From an uncultured Prevotella sp. (GTDB lineage Bacteria > Bacteroidota > Bacteroidia > Bacteroidales > Bacteroidaceae), in contig CAMNPN010000073.1 of the NCBI GenBank assembly GCA_946548085.1, positions 1-64,000 on the forward strand: a stretch of DNA of 64,000 nucleotides. The letters run 5' to 3'. How positions within the stretch are numbered: the first letter of the stretch is position 1; every line of letters begins with the position of its first letter. Shown in pieces: positions 24,642 to 31,622 of the stretch. Under the pieces are notes generated by a model. The model was not told the origin of the DNA. It ran no database searches and saw nothing but the letters and a program-made list of their open reading frames with translations. The position numbers and the translations under genes were made by a program.

Positions 24642-25265
24642 ATGATGAAACGGGAGAAGTCGATCATATTAGCGGCGCGCATCGTGAGCCTTGTGTTCAC
24701 GCCGTTCTATCTGCCGCTGCTGGGACTGATGGCGCTGTTCGCCTTCAGCTATCTCGCATTGCTGCCCTGGGCCTACAAGCTGCAGGTGCTCACGCTGGTC
24801 TATGTGTTCACCATCCTCCTGCCCACCGTGCTCATCCACCTCTATCGCCGTTATCAGGGCTGGAGCCTTATCGAGCTCGGCCACAAGGAGCGGCGCATGG
24901 TGCCCTACGTCATCTCCATCCTCTGCTATTTCTTCTGCATCTACCTGATGGACCTCGTCCACATCCCCCATTTCATGAGCGGCATCCTCTCGGCGGCCCT
25001 GTTCATACAGGTGGCCTGTGCCCTCATCAACGTGTGGTGGAAGATCTCCACCCACACCGCTGCCGTCGGGGGTGTCGTGGGAGCGCTCTTCGTCTTCGGC
25101 GAGCTGTTCAACTTCAATCCCGTGTGGTGGCTCTGCCTGGTGTTCATCATCGCGGGAGTGCTGGGCTCCAGCCGCATCATCCTCCGTCAGCACACGCTGG
25201 CCCAGGTTGTGGCGGGCTTCGTCGTGGGCATCGTGTGTGCTATCCTGGGACTGGCGTACCTGTGA
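24642..25265 (+). CDS. PAP2-like membrane protein
   Basis: From the ATG at 24642 the protein has 207 residues and about six hydrophobic helices. The C-terminal half keeps parts of the PAP2 phosphatase signature: STHTAAVGG, with a His in the second motif, and SRIILRQHTLAQVVAG, corresponding to SRxxLxxHxxxxxxxG. The first Lys/Arg motif is not obvious, so activity is uncertain. It could act on undecaprenyl or phosphatidyl phosphates. The gene starts 18 bp after rpoN and is probably cotranscribed. Confidence 0.75.
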   Translation: MMKREKSIILAARIVSLVFTPFYLPLLGLMALFAFSYLALLPWAYKLQVLTLVYVFTILLPTVLIHLYRRYQGWSLIELGHKERRMVPYVISILCYFFCIYLMDLVHIPHFMSGILSAALFIQVACALINVWWKISTHTAAVGGVVGALFVFGELFNFNPVWWLCLVFIIAGVLGSSRIILRQHTLAQVVAGFVVGIVCAILGLAYL

Positions 25266-25298
25266 TTGAATATTGAAGATCGAGAATAGAGAAAAAAT

Positions 25299-25811
25299 AT
25301 GAAAGATATGAAGCCATTAGTAAGTATTATCATGGGCAGCACGAGCGACCTGCCCGTTATGGAGAAAGCCTGTAAGCTGCTCGACGAGCTGCAGGTGCCT
25401 TTTGAAGTGAATGCCCTCTCTGCCCATCGCACGCCCGATGCCGTGGAACAGTTCGCACAGACGGCCAAGGACCGCGGTGTGAAGGTGATCATCGCCGGGG
25501 CCGGCATGGCCGCCGCGCTGCCTGGCGTCATCGCCGCCTCGACCACGCTGCCCGTCATCGGCGTACCCATCAAGGGCATGCTCGACGGTCTCGACGCGCT
25601 CCTTTCCATCGTCCAGATGCCCCCGGGCATCCCTGTGGCCACGGTTGGTGTCAACGGGGCTCAGAATGCCGCCATCCTCGCTGTTGAGATGATGGCGCTC
25701 TACGATGCCGAGCTGGCACAGCGCCTCGCCGTCTACAAGGGCAGCCTGCGCGTGAAGATCGAGAAGGCCAACCAGGAACTCTCAGAGCTGAAATACGAGT
25801 ATAAGGTGTAA
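25299..25811 (+). CDS. purE: N5-carboxyaminoimidazole ribonucleotide mutase
   Basis: The 170-residue class I PurE converts N5-CAIR to 4-carboxy-aminoimidazole ribonucleotide in purine synthesis. The signature is complete: MGSTSDLPVM binding the phosphate, SAHRTPD with the catalytic His, IAGAGMAAALPGVIAA and GVPIKGMLDGLDALLSIVQMP. The length is typical. It lies 33 bp after the PAP2-like gene and may be part of the same unit; a heptamer element separates it from ispG. Confidence 0.96.
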   Translation: MKDMKPLVSIIMGSTSDLPVMEKACKLLDELQVPFEVNALSAHRTPDAVEQFAQTAKDRGVKVIIAGAGMAAALPGVIAASTTLPVIGVPIKGMLDGLDALLSIVQMPPGIPVATVGVNGAQNAAILAVEMMALYDAELAQRLAVYKGSLRVKIEKANQELSELKYEYKV

Positions 25812-25818
25812 TAAATTT

Positions 25819-25921
25819 GTTTACAGTTTGCGGTTTATAGTTTATAGATGATAACCTGGCAGGCCACTCGTACTACCATGAAGTAATCAGCTATAAACAA
25901 TAAACTATAAACAATAAACTA
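25819..25921. repeat. Heptamer-arm inverted-repeat element, copy 4
   Basis: Left arm 25819-25853 (GTTTACA, GTTTGCG, GTTTATA variants) and right arm 25884-25921 with TATAAAC/AATAAAC units. The core CCTGGCAGGCCACTC is the inverse of GAGTGGCTTGCCA in copies 2 and 9, so this copy is reversed. Confidence 0.85.
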
Positions 25922-25934
25922 AAAACAGGAAAGT

Positions 25935-27386
25935 ATGATTAAACGACGAATTAGCAGTGTAGCCCGCGTAGGCTCTATCGGCATCGGCGGCGACAACCCC
26001 ATCCGCATCCAGTCGATGGCCACCGTGGATACCAATGATACAGAGGGCTGCGTCAGTCAGGCCAAGCGCATCATCGATGCCGGCGGCGAACTGGTGCGCT
26101 TCACCACCCAGGGCACCCGTGAGGCGGAGAACATGAAGAACATCTCCGCTCGTCTGAAGGCCGACGGCTATCACCAGCCGCTGGTGGCAGATGTGCATTT
26201 CACGGCCCATACCGCCGACGTGGCTGCCCTCTACTGCGAGAAGGTGCGTATCAATCCCGGCAACTATGTCGACCCGGGGCGCACGTTCAAGCATCTGGAA
26301 TATACCGACGAGGAGTATGCCGCCGAGTTGCGGAAGATCGAGGCCAAGCTGGTGCCCTTCATCAACATCTGCAAGGAGCACCACACCGCCGTGCGCATCG
26401 GCGTGAACCACGGCTCGCTCTCCGACCGCATCATGTCGCGCTATGGCGACACCCCGGAGGGCATCGTCGAGAGTTGCATGGAGTTTCTGCGGATCTTCAG
26501 GCGCGAGCAGTTCAACGATGTCGTCATCTCCATCAAGGCCTCCAACACGGTCGTGATGGTCACCACCGTCCGCCTGCTCGTCAAGGCGATGGATGCTGAG
26601 GACATGCACTATCCCCTCCACCTCGGCGTCACCGAGGCCGGCGAGGGCGAAGACGGGCGCATCAAGTCGGCCGTGGGCATCGGCGCCCTCCTCACCGAAG
26701 GCATTGGCGACACTATCCGCGTCTCCCTCAGCGAGGAGCCTGAGTGCGAGATACCCGTGGCCCGCAAGCTCGTAGACCTGATCCCCGAGTGCAGCCAGTT
26801 GCGCCAGGAGGCGGAGGCCGGCATCAAGGACGACACCATCACGCTGGCACTCGACGCCCCCGACTATGAGACGCTCCAGCTGAAGGCGGCGATGGCCGTC
26901 GGTGCCCTGCTCATCGACAAGAAGGCCCATCAGCTCATCATCCGCAATCCTGACTACCCGGAGGAGAAATTGGTTGAACTCGCCGATGCCATTCTTCAGG
27001 CTGCAAGAGTGAAGTTCACCAAGACCGAGTATATCTCCTGTCCGGGCTGCGGGCGCACGCTCTACAACCTCCAGGAGACCATCGCCAAGATCAAGGCGGC
27101 GATCAAGCAAGAGCAATGCGAACTTGCTCGCATCGCCGAGCGTGAACCGGCTCGCCTCGAAGAGGTCAAAGCCGCCATCAAGGGTCTGGTGGGACTGAAG
27201 ATCGGCATCATGGGCTGCATCGTGAACGGCCCTGGCGAGATGGCCGATGCCGACTACGGCTATGTCGGCGCCGGCCGGGGAAAGATATCCCTCTATAAGG
27301 CCAAGGAGTGTGTCGAGAAGAACATCCCCGAGGCAGAGGCCGTCGAGAAACTGATTGCCTTCATCCGCAAGGATCGCGGATTATAA
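25935..27386 (+). CDS. ispG: 4-hydroxy-3-methylbut-2-enyl diphosphate synthase
   Basis: The 483-residue IspG (GcpE) performs the penultimate step of the MEP isoprenoid pathway using a 4Fe-4S cluster. The TIM-barrel part holds IQSMATVDTNDTEG, VADVHFTAHTADVA and VRIGVNHGSL; the C-terminal reductase-like part holds the cluster cysteines in SCPGCGRT and GIMGCIVNGPGEMADADYGYVG. It is longer than the 372-residue E. coli enzyme because of an insert between the two parts (about 280-350). Confidence 0.95.
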   Translation: MIKRRISSVARVGSIGIGGDNPIRIQSMATVDTNDTEGCVSQAKRIIDAGGELVRFTTQGTREAENMKNISARLKADGYHQPLVADVHFTAHTADVAALYCEKVRINPGNYVDPGRTFKHLEYTDEEYAAELRKIEAKLVPFINICKEHHTAVRIGVNHGSLSDRIMSRYGDTPEGIVESCMEFLRIFRREQFNDVVISIKASNTVVMVTTVRLLVKAMDAEDMHYPLHLGVTEAGEGEDGRIKSAVGIGALLTEGIGDTIRVSLSEEPECEIPVARKLVDLIPECSQLRQEAEAGIKDDTITLALDAPDYETLQLKAAMAVGALLIDKKAHQLIIRNPDYPEEKLVELADAILQAARVKFTKTEYISCPGCGRTLYNLQETIAKIKAAIKQEQCELARIAEREPARLEEVKAAIKGLVGLKIGIMGCIVNGPGEMADADYGYVGAGRGKISLYKAKECVEKNIPEAEAVEKLIAFIRKDRGL

Positions 27387-27406
27387 AACAGGAGAAGGTG
27401 GTGACA

Positions 27407-27472
27407 AACCAGCCACCTTTCTCCGAGTTTGCTGCCACCTTTCTCGGAGAAACCAGCCACCTTTCTGCCGCC
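27407..27472. repeat. Three tandem 22-bp units
   Basis: Units begin at 27407, 27429 and 27451 and share the core GCCACCTTTCTC. The spacing is exactly 22 bp. The sequence is unrelated to the 22-bp arrays at 47620 and 61010. Confidence 0.75.
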
Positions 27473-27539
27473 CATCGCCCTCCGACAAGCACACGAAGGG
27501 CGTGGCCCCCTGTGCGCAGGGTTTGGGCTAAGGAGAGAA

Positions 27540-27700
27540 GCTGTTTTTGTCTAAGGAGAATAGGAGAGAAGGAGTTTTTGCAAAATAAAAAACTCCTCAA
27601 CTCCTCAACTCCTTAGAACAAATAAGTTCCTTGGAACAAATAAACTCTTTAGAAAAAATCTCCTATAATCCTATACTCCGTAGAATAAAGATTTCCTTGG
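27540..27700. repeat. CTCCTTAG-type repeat block, copy a
   Basis: Several versions of CTAAGGAG, AACTCCTCAACTCC and CTCCTTAGAACAAATA follow one another. Inside, AGGAGTTTTT (27570-27579) and AAAAACTCCT (27588-27597) form a perfect 10-bp stem that may terminate ispG transcripts. Related blocks occur at 48184, 50073 and 50496. Confidence 0.6.
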
Positions 27701-27703
27701 CCC

Positions 27704-28396
27704 TTACGCCGTCAGGATCTTCATCAGCTCCTTCATGCCTTCAGAGGCGCCCTTCTGTATCTGCTGCACACGGCTGCCGGCATTGACGGGGTTGGGGTCG
27801 ATGAGGTAGACGGGGGCGTCAGGCTTCGCATAGTGCAACAGTCCTGCGGCGGGATAGACCACGAGCGAGGTGCCGATGATGATGAGGATGTCGGCCTGCT
27901 GCACCTCCTCGGCGGCGACGGTGATGTTGGGCACGGCCTCACCGAAGAACACGATGAAGGGGCGGAGCAGCGAGCCGTCGCCTGCCTTCGTGCCCGGCTC
28001 TATCTCGCAGTTCTCGGGCGTCAGTTGTATCTGATAGCGCGGATCGTCCACGTCGCGGCTCGAACAGACCTTCATCAGCTCGCCGTGCAGATGGATCACC
28101 TTCGACGAGCCCGCCATCTCGTGCAGGTTGTCGACGTTCTGGGTGACAACGGTCACGTCGTACCGCTCCTCGAGTTTGGCCACGAGCCTGTGGCCCTCGT
28201 TGGGCTGCACGCCCCAGCACTTCTTGCGGAGCATGTTGTAGAAATTGGTTACCAGTGTGGGGTCGGCCTCCCAGCCCTCGTGCGTGGCCACCTTGGCCAC
28301 GGGGTAGTTCTCCCACAGTCCGTCGGCATCGCGGAAAGTCTTCAGGCCGCTTTCCACGGACATGCCTGCGCCTGTCAATACTACAATCTTTTTCAT
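27704..28396 (-). CDS. Sir2-family NAD-dependent protein deacylase
   Basis: The start at 28396 (MKKIVVLTGAGMS) is set by the promoter at 28431, giving 230 residues; the longer TTG frame begins upstream of that promoter. The NAD site (GAGMSVESGLKTFRD), TQNVDNLH and catalytic His in VIHLHGEL are intact. Only two Cys remain where most sirtuins have a four-Cys zinc site. At the position of the CobB/SIRT5 Tyr-x-x-Arg acyl pocket the sequence is YNMLR, with Leu in place of Arg. It removes acyl groups from lysines; acetyl rather than succinyl preference is possible. Confidence 0.88.
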   Translation of the reverse strand: MKKIVVLTGAGMSVESGLKTFRDADGLWENYPVAKVATHEGWEADPTLVTNFYNMLRKKCWGVQPNEGHRLVAKLEERYDVTVVTQNVDNLHEMAGSSKVIHLHGELMKVCSSRDVDDPRYQIQLTPENCEIEPGTKAGDGSLLRPFIVFFGEAVPNITVAAEEVQQADILIIIGTSLVVYPAAGLLHYAKPDAPVYLIDPNPVNAGSRVQQIQKGASEGMKELMKILTA

Positions 28397-28430
28397 CTGA
28401 CAAATTGTTTTATGGTTTGCGATTTTTGTG

Positions 28431-28438
28431 CAAAGATA
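28431..28438 (-). promoter_or_regulatory. -7 promoter element for the sirtuin gene
   Basis: TATCTTTG on the minus strand, 34 bp before the ATG at 28396; this decides the start. Confidence 0.7.
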
Positions 28439-28502
28439 CGGAAAAAAGGTAAAAAACAAAGAATGAAAGGATTAAAAAATGAAAAAAAAGGATGGCGGCA
28501 GC

Positions 28503-28537
28503 AAATTTTTCACTATTCACTCTTTGCTTTTCACTTA
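28503..28537. repeat. GTGAAAAGG-type short repeat, copy b
   Basis: TTTTTCACTATTCACTCTTTGC and TTTTCACTT repeat the inverse of the AGTGAATAGTGAA units at 38941. In silico translation creates a false N-terminal extension of the FKBP gene. Confidence 0.6.
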
Positions 28538-28544
28538 TTTATTG

Positions 28545-28552
28545 TACCTTTG
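28545..28552 (+). promoter_or_regulatory. -7 promoter element for the first FKBP gene
   Basis: TACCTTTG lies 40 bp before the ATG at 28593 and downstream of all earlier in-frame starts. Confidence 0.7.
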
Positions 28553-28592
28553 CAGCCGATTTTTATCAGTACACATTATTATAATAGGAAAA

Positions 28593-29198
28593 ATGGATAA
28601 ATTAAGTTATGCTCTGGGTCTCGGCATCGGCCAGCAACTGTCGCAGATGGGTGCCCAGGACATCAGTGCGGATGACTTCGCACAGGCCATCAAGGACGTG
28701 CTTGAGGGTAAGGAGTTGAAGGTATCGCACCGTGAGGCTCAGGTGATCGTACAGGAGTATTTCCAGAAGCAGGAGCAGAAGCTCCAGGCAGAGCGCGCTG
28801 CCCAGGGCAAGGTGCATAAGGAGGCCGGTGAGAAGTACCTGGCCGAGAATGCGAAGAAGGAAGGTATCGTCACGCTGCCCAGCGGCCTGCAGTATCAGGT
28901 GCTGAAAGAGGGCAACGGCAAGAAGCCCACTGCCAAGGACACGGTGATGTGTCACTATGAGGGTACGCTGATCGACGGTACGGTGTTCGACAGCTCCTAC
29001 AAGCGCGGCGAGCCCGCCACGTTCCCCCTGCAGCAGGTGATCGCAGGCTGGACAGAGGGTCTGCAGTTGATGCAGGAGGGTGCCAAGTACCGCTTCTTCA
29101 TCCCCTATCGCCTGGCTTACGGCGAGGGCGGCGCAGGCGCATCGATCCCGCCGTTTGCAGCACTCGTCTTCGACGTGGAGCTGATTCAGGTGGTATGA
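28593..29198 (+). CDS. FKBP-type peptidyl-prolyl isomerase, cytosolic form
   Basis: With the promoter-defined start the protein has 201 residues and no signal peptide. An FKBP_N helical dimerisation domain (MDKLSYALGLGIGQQL, about 1-90) precedes the catalytic domain (about 95-201) with YEGTLIDGTVFDSS, FPLQQVIAGWTEGLQLM, the LAYGEGGAG loop and IPPFAALVFDVELI. It resembles FkpA/FklB and catalyses proline isomerisation. It is the first of three tandem paralogues with different predicted destinations. Confidence 0.9.
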   Translation: MDKLSYALGLGIGQQLSQMGAQDISADDFAQAIKDVLEGKELKVSHREAQVIVQEYFQKQEQKLQAERAAQGKVHKEAGEKYLAENAKKEGIVTLPSGLQYQVLKEGNGKKPTAKDTVMCHYEGTLIDGTVFDSSYKRGEPATFPLQQVIAGWTEGLQLMQEGAKYRFFIPYRLAYGEGGAGASIPPFAALVFDVELIQVV

Positions 29199-29200
29199 GA

Positions 29201-29229
29201 GGAAAAGTGAAAAGGTAAAAAGGTGAAAT
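29201..29229. repeat. GTGAAAAGG-type short repeat, copy c
   Basis: Repeated AAAAGTGAAAAGGTAAAAAGGTG fills the gap between the first two FKBP genes. Confidence 0.6.
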
Positions 29230-29246
29230 TATAATTATTTAGGAAA

Positions 29247-30128
29247 ATGAAGAAATTTACTTTTGCTGCCATTGCAGCAGTAGCAGCCGTCATGATCTCT
29301 TCATGCGGCAACGGCACTCCGAAGGCAAACCTGAAGAGTGACATCGACACGATGAGCTATGCCATCGGTATGGCTCAGACTCAGGGTCTGAAAGAGTATC
29401 TCGTGGGTAACCTCGACGTAGACACGGCCTACATGGCAGAGTTTATCAAGGGTCTCAACGAAGGTGCCAATGCTGGTGATAACAAGAAGAAGGCTGCCTA
29501 CTATGCAGGTATCCAGATCGGCCAGCAGATCTCTAACCGTATGATGAAGGGCATCAACTTCCAGGTGTTCGGCGACGACTCTACGAAGACCATCTCGCTG
29601 AAGAACTTCATGGCCGGCTTCGTGGCTGGCACGACGGGCAAAAAGGGCTTGATGACCATCGACTCTGCCCAGGTGGTGGCAGAGCGCCTGATGCGCCAGA
29701 TCAAGGCCCAGGAGATGGAGAAGACCTACGGCCCGAACAAGGAGGCCGGTGAGAAGTTCCTCGCTGAGAATGCCAAGAAGGAGGGTGTGAAGACCCTACC
29801 CAGCGGCGTACAGTACAAGGTTGTCAAGGAGGGTCACGGTGCCATCCCCACCGACACCTCTGTGGTGAAGGTGAACTACGAGGGTCGTCTGATCGACGGT
29901 ACCGTGTTCGACAGTTCTTACAAGCGCGGCGAGGCTGCCACCTTCCCCGTGAAGAGCGTCATCAAGGGCTGGACGGAGATCCTCTGCCACATGCCCGCTG
30001 GCTCAGAGTGGGAGGTTTACATTCCCCAGGAACTGGCTTACGGCGAGCGTGAGCAGGGTAAGGACATCAAGCCCTTCTCGGCCTTGATCTTCAAACTGGA
30101 GTTGCTCGAAGTAGATCCTAAGAAGTAA
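29247..30128 (+). CDS. FKBP-type peptidyl-prolyl isomerase, lipoprotein form
   Basis: The 293-residue paralogue begins with a lipoprotein signal ending ISSC (Cys20). It has a longer FKBP_N region (about 30-170) and a catalytic domain with YEGRLIDGTVFDSSYKRGE, IKGWTEILCHMP and ELAYGEREQGKDIKPFSALIF. It would act at a membrane surface in the periplasm on folding outer-membrane or secreted proteins. Its stop overlaps the start of the third FKBP gene by one base, so the two are translationally coupled. Confidence 0.9.
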   Translation: MKKFTFAAIAAVAAVMISSCGNGTPKANLKSDIDTMSYAIGMAQTQGLKEYLVGNLDVDTAYMAEFIKGLNEGANAGDNKKKAAYYAGIQIGQQISNRMMKGINFQVFGDDSTKTISLKNFMAGFVAGTTGKKGLMTIDSAQVVAERLMRQIKAQEMEKTYGPNKEAGEKFLAENAKKEGVKTLPSGVQYKVVKEGHGAIPTDTSVVKVNYEGRLIDGTVFDSSYKRGEAATFPVKSVIKGWTEILCHMPAGSEWEVYIPQELAYGEREQGKDIKPFSALIFKLELLEVDPKK

Positions 30129-31039
30129 TGAAAAGACTTTTGATTATCGCACTCGCCATCACGGCGAGTGCTTCTTTCTTTACAGCAGATGCTGCCAAGA
30201 AGAAGACGAAGAAGGCTGCTGAGGCTGCTGCCGTTGAGGCTCCCGTGCAGCTCGTCACCAGCTCCGACTCCGTCAGCTATGCTGGCGGCATGAGCCTCAC
30301 GCGCGGACTCATCCCCTTCCTCGTACAGCAGCAGGGCGTCGACACGACCTATATGGCCGACTTCATCCGTGGCTTCAGGGAGGCCGTCAAGGCTGGCACT
30401 GACCCGAAGATGAAGGCCTACGCCGCAGGTATGGAGATTGCCGGACAGGTGCGCGACCGTATGTTGCCCGGCATGACCTCCGACTTTACCGACTCGCCCG
30501 ACTCTATCGTGGCAGCCCTGCTCTATCGTGGTTTCGAGGATGCCCTGGAGGCCGACTCCACCGTCTTCACCCAGGCTGCCGCAGAGACATACTTCCGTCA
30601 GAAGCACGAGGCCGACATGGCTGCCAAGCAGGAGAAGCTCTATGGGCCTAACCGCGACGCAGGCCGTAAGTTCCTCGAAGAGAATGCCAAGCGCGACAGT
30701 GTGGTCACCCTGCCCAGCGGCCTGCAGTATCAGGTGCTCGTGAAGGGTGAGGGAGAGGTGCCCCAGGCTACCGACAAGGTGAAGGTGAACTACGAGGGCC
30801 GCCTGATCGACGGCACCGTGTTCGACGCTTCCGCCCGTCATGGCAGTGAGCCGGCAGAGTTCACGCCCCAGCAGGTGATCAAGGGCTGGACGGAGGCGCT
30901 GACGATGATGCCCGTGGGTTCGAAGTGGCGCCTGTTCATCCCCAGCGACCTCGCCTATGGCGACCGCGACCAGGGACAGATCAAACCCTATAGTACACTG
31001 ATCTTCGACGTCGAATTGGTCGAAATCGTGAAGAAATAA
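30128..31039 (+). CDS. FKBP-type peptidyl-prolyl isomerase, secreted form
   Basis: The 303-residue protein has a signal peptide (to about FTADA, 22), a Lys/Ala-rich linker, an FKBP_N region and a C-terminal catalytic domain with YEGRLIDGTVFDASARHG, VIKGWTEALTMMP and SDLAYGDRDQGQIKPYSTLIFDVEL. It is predicted to be soluble and periplasmic. The ATG overlaps the preceding TAA, and a strong terminator closes the gene cluster at 31042. Confidence 0.9.
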   Translation: MKRLLIIALAITASASFFTADAAKKKTKKAAEAAAVEAPVQLVTSSDSVSYAGGMSLTRGLIPFLVQQQGVDTTYMADFIRGFREAVKAGTDPKMKAYAAGMEIAGQVRDRMLPGMTSDFTDSPDSIVAALLYRGFEDALEADSTVFTQAAAETYFRQKHEADMAAKQEKLYGPNRDAGRKFLEENAKRDSVVTLPSGLQYQVLVKGEGEVPQATDKVKVNYEGRLIDGTVFDASARHGSEPAEFTPQQVIKGWTEALTMMPVGSKWRLFIPSDLAYGDRDQGQIKPYSTLIFDVELVEIVKK

Positions 31040-31041
31040 GC

Positions 31042-31073
31042 AAGTGTGTCACGAAAGTGGCACACTTTTTTTA
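31042..31073 (+). terminator. Rho-independent terminator with GAAA loop
   Basis: AAGTGTGTCAC and GTGGCACACTT pair over 11 bp (one T-G wobble) around a GAAA tetraloop and run into seven T residues. It ends the three-gene FKBP cluster. Confidence 0.85.
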
Positions 31074-31113
31074 ATTTTTCTCCTAAAATGTTGCATTATT
31101 CAATAAAAAGTAG

Positions 31114-31121
31114 TACTTTTG
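31114..31121 (+). promoter_or_regulatory. Promoter for the Lrp-family gene
   Basis: TACTTTTG with TTG at 31091-31093 upstream; the ATG is at 31151. Confidence 0.65.
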
Positions 31122-31150
31122 CTATCAAAATGTAACATAATAGCAGAAAA

Positions 31151-31615
31151 ATGGAAAAAATAGATCTCTTAGACAAGAAGATTCTGAGCATTCTGTCGAA
31201 GAATGCGCGTATCCCCTTCAAGGACGTGGCGGCGGAGTGTAATGTGTCGCGCGCTGCCATCCACCAGCGTGTGCAGCATCTCATCGATGCCGAGGTCATC
31301 ACGGGCAGCGGCTTCGACGTCAACCCCAAGAGCCTGGGCTACAGCACCTGCACCTACGTAGGCATCAACCTCGAGAAGGGGTCGATGTACAAAGACGTGG
31401 TGGAGTGCCTCAAGCATATCCCCGAGGTGGTGGAGTGTCATTTCACCACAGGGCCCTACACGATGCTCGTGAAACTCTATGCCCGTGACAACGAGCAGCT
31501 GATGGAACTGCTCAACGGCAAGTTGCAGAGCATCCACGGCGTGGTGGCCACCGAGACGCTCATCTCGCTGGAGCAGAGTCTGAAACGGGAGATTCCCATT
31601 AATGTGGAGGAGTAA
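31151..31615 (+). CDS. Lrp/AsnC-family transcriptional regulator
   Basis: The 154-residue regulator has an N-terminal winged helix (MEKIDLLDKKILSILSKNA, then FKDVAAECNVSRAAIHQRVQ) and a C-terminal RAM ligand domain (about 65-150; VGINLEKGSMYKDVVECL, VVECHFTTGPYTMLVKLYA). These proteins respond to amino acids and control amino-acid metabolism. It is transcribed toward the C26-M19 fusion gene, 8 bp downstream of its stop, so peptide or glutamyl-compound breakdown may be its target. Confidence 0.92.
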   Translation: MEKIDLLDKKILSILSKNARIPFKDVAAECNVSRAAIHQRVQHLIDAEVITGSGFDVNPKSLGYSTCTYVGINLEKGSMYKDVVECLKHIPEVVECHFTTGPYTMLVKLYARDNEQLMELLNGKLQSIHGVVATETLISLEQSLKREIPINVEE

Positions 31616-31622
31616 TACCGGG

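Larger units (their letters stand above)
27387..27703. other. 317-bp intergenic region made of repeats
   Basis: No gene is seen. The stretch holds three 22-bp tandem units, a perfect 10-bp inverted repeat TTTCTCCGAG (27418-27427) / CTCGGAGAAA (27443-27452) and a block of CTCCTTAG-type repeats with a terminator-like hairpin. It separates ispG from the convergent sirtuin gene. Confidence 0.6.

Noticed and set aside
25905..27116. 403-codon open frame on the minus strand
   Set aside because: It is antisense to ispG, which is complete and carries all its cysteine motifs.
28479..28592. 38-residue N-terminal extension of the first FKBP
   Set aside because: It lies upstream of and across the promoter TACCTTTG at 28545 and consists of translated short repeats.
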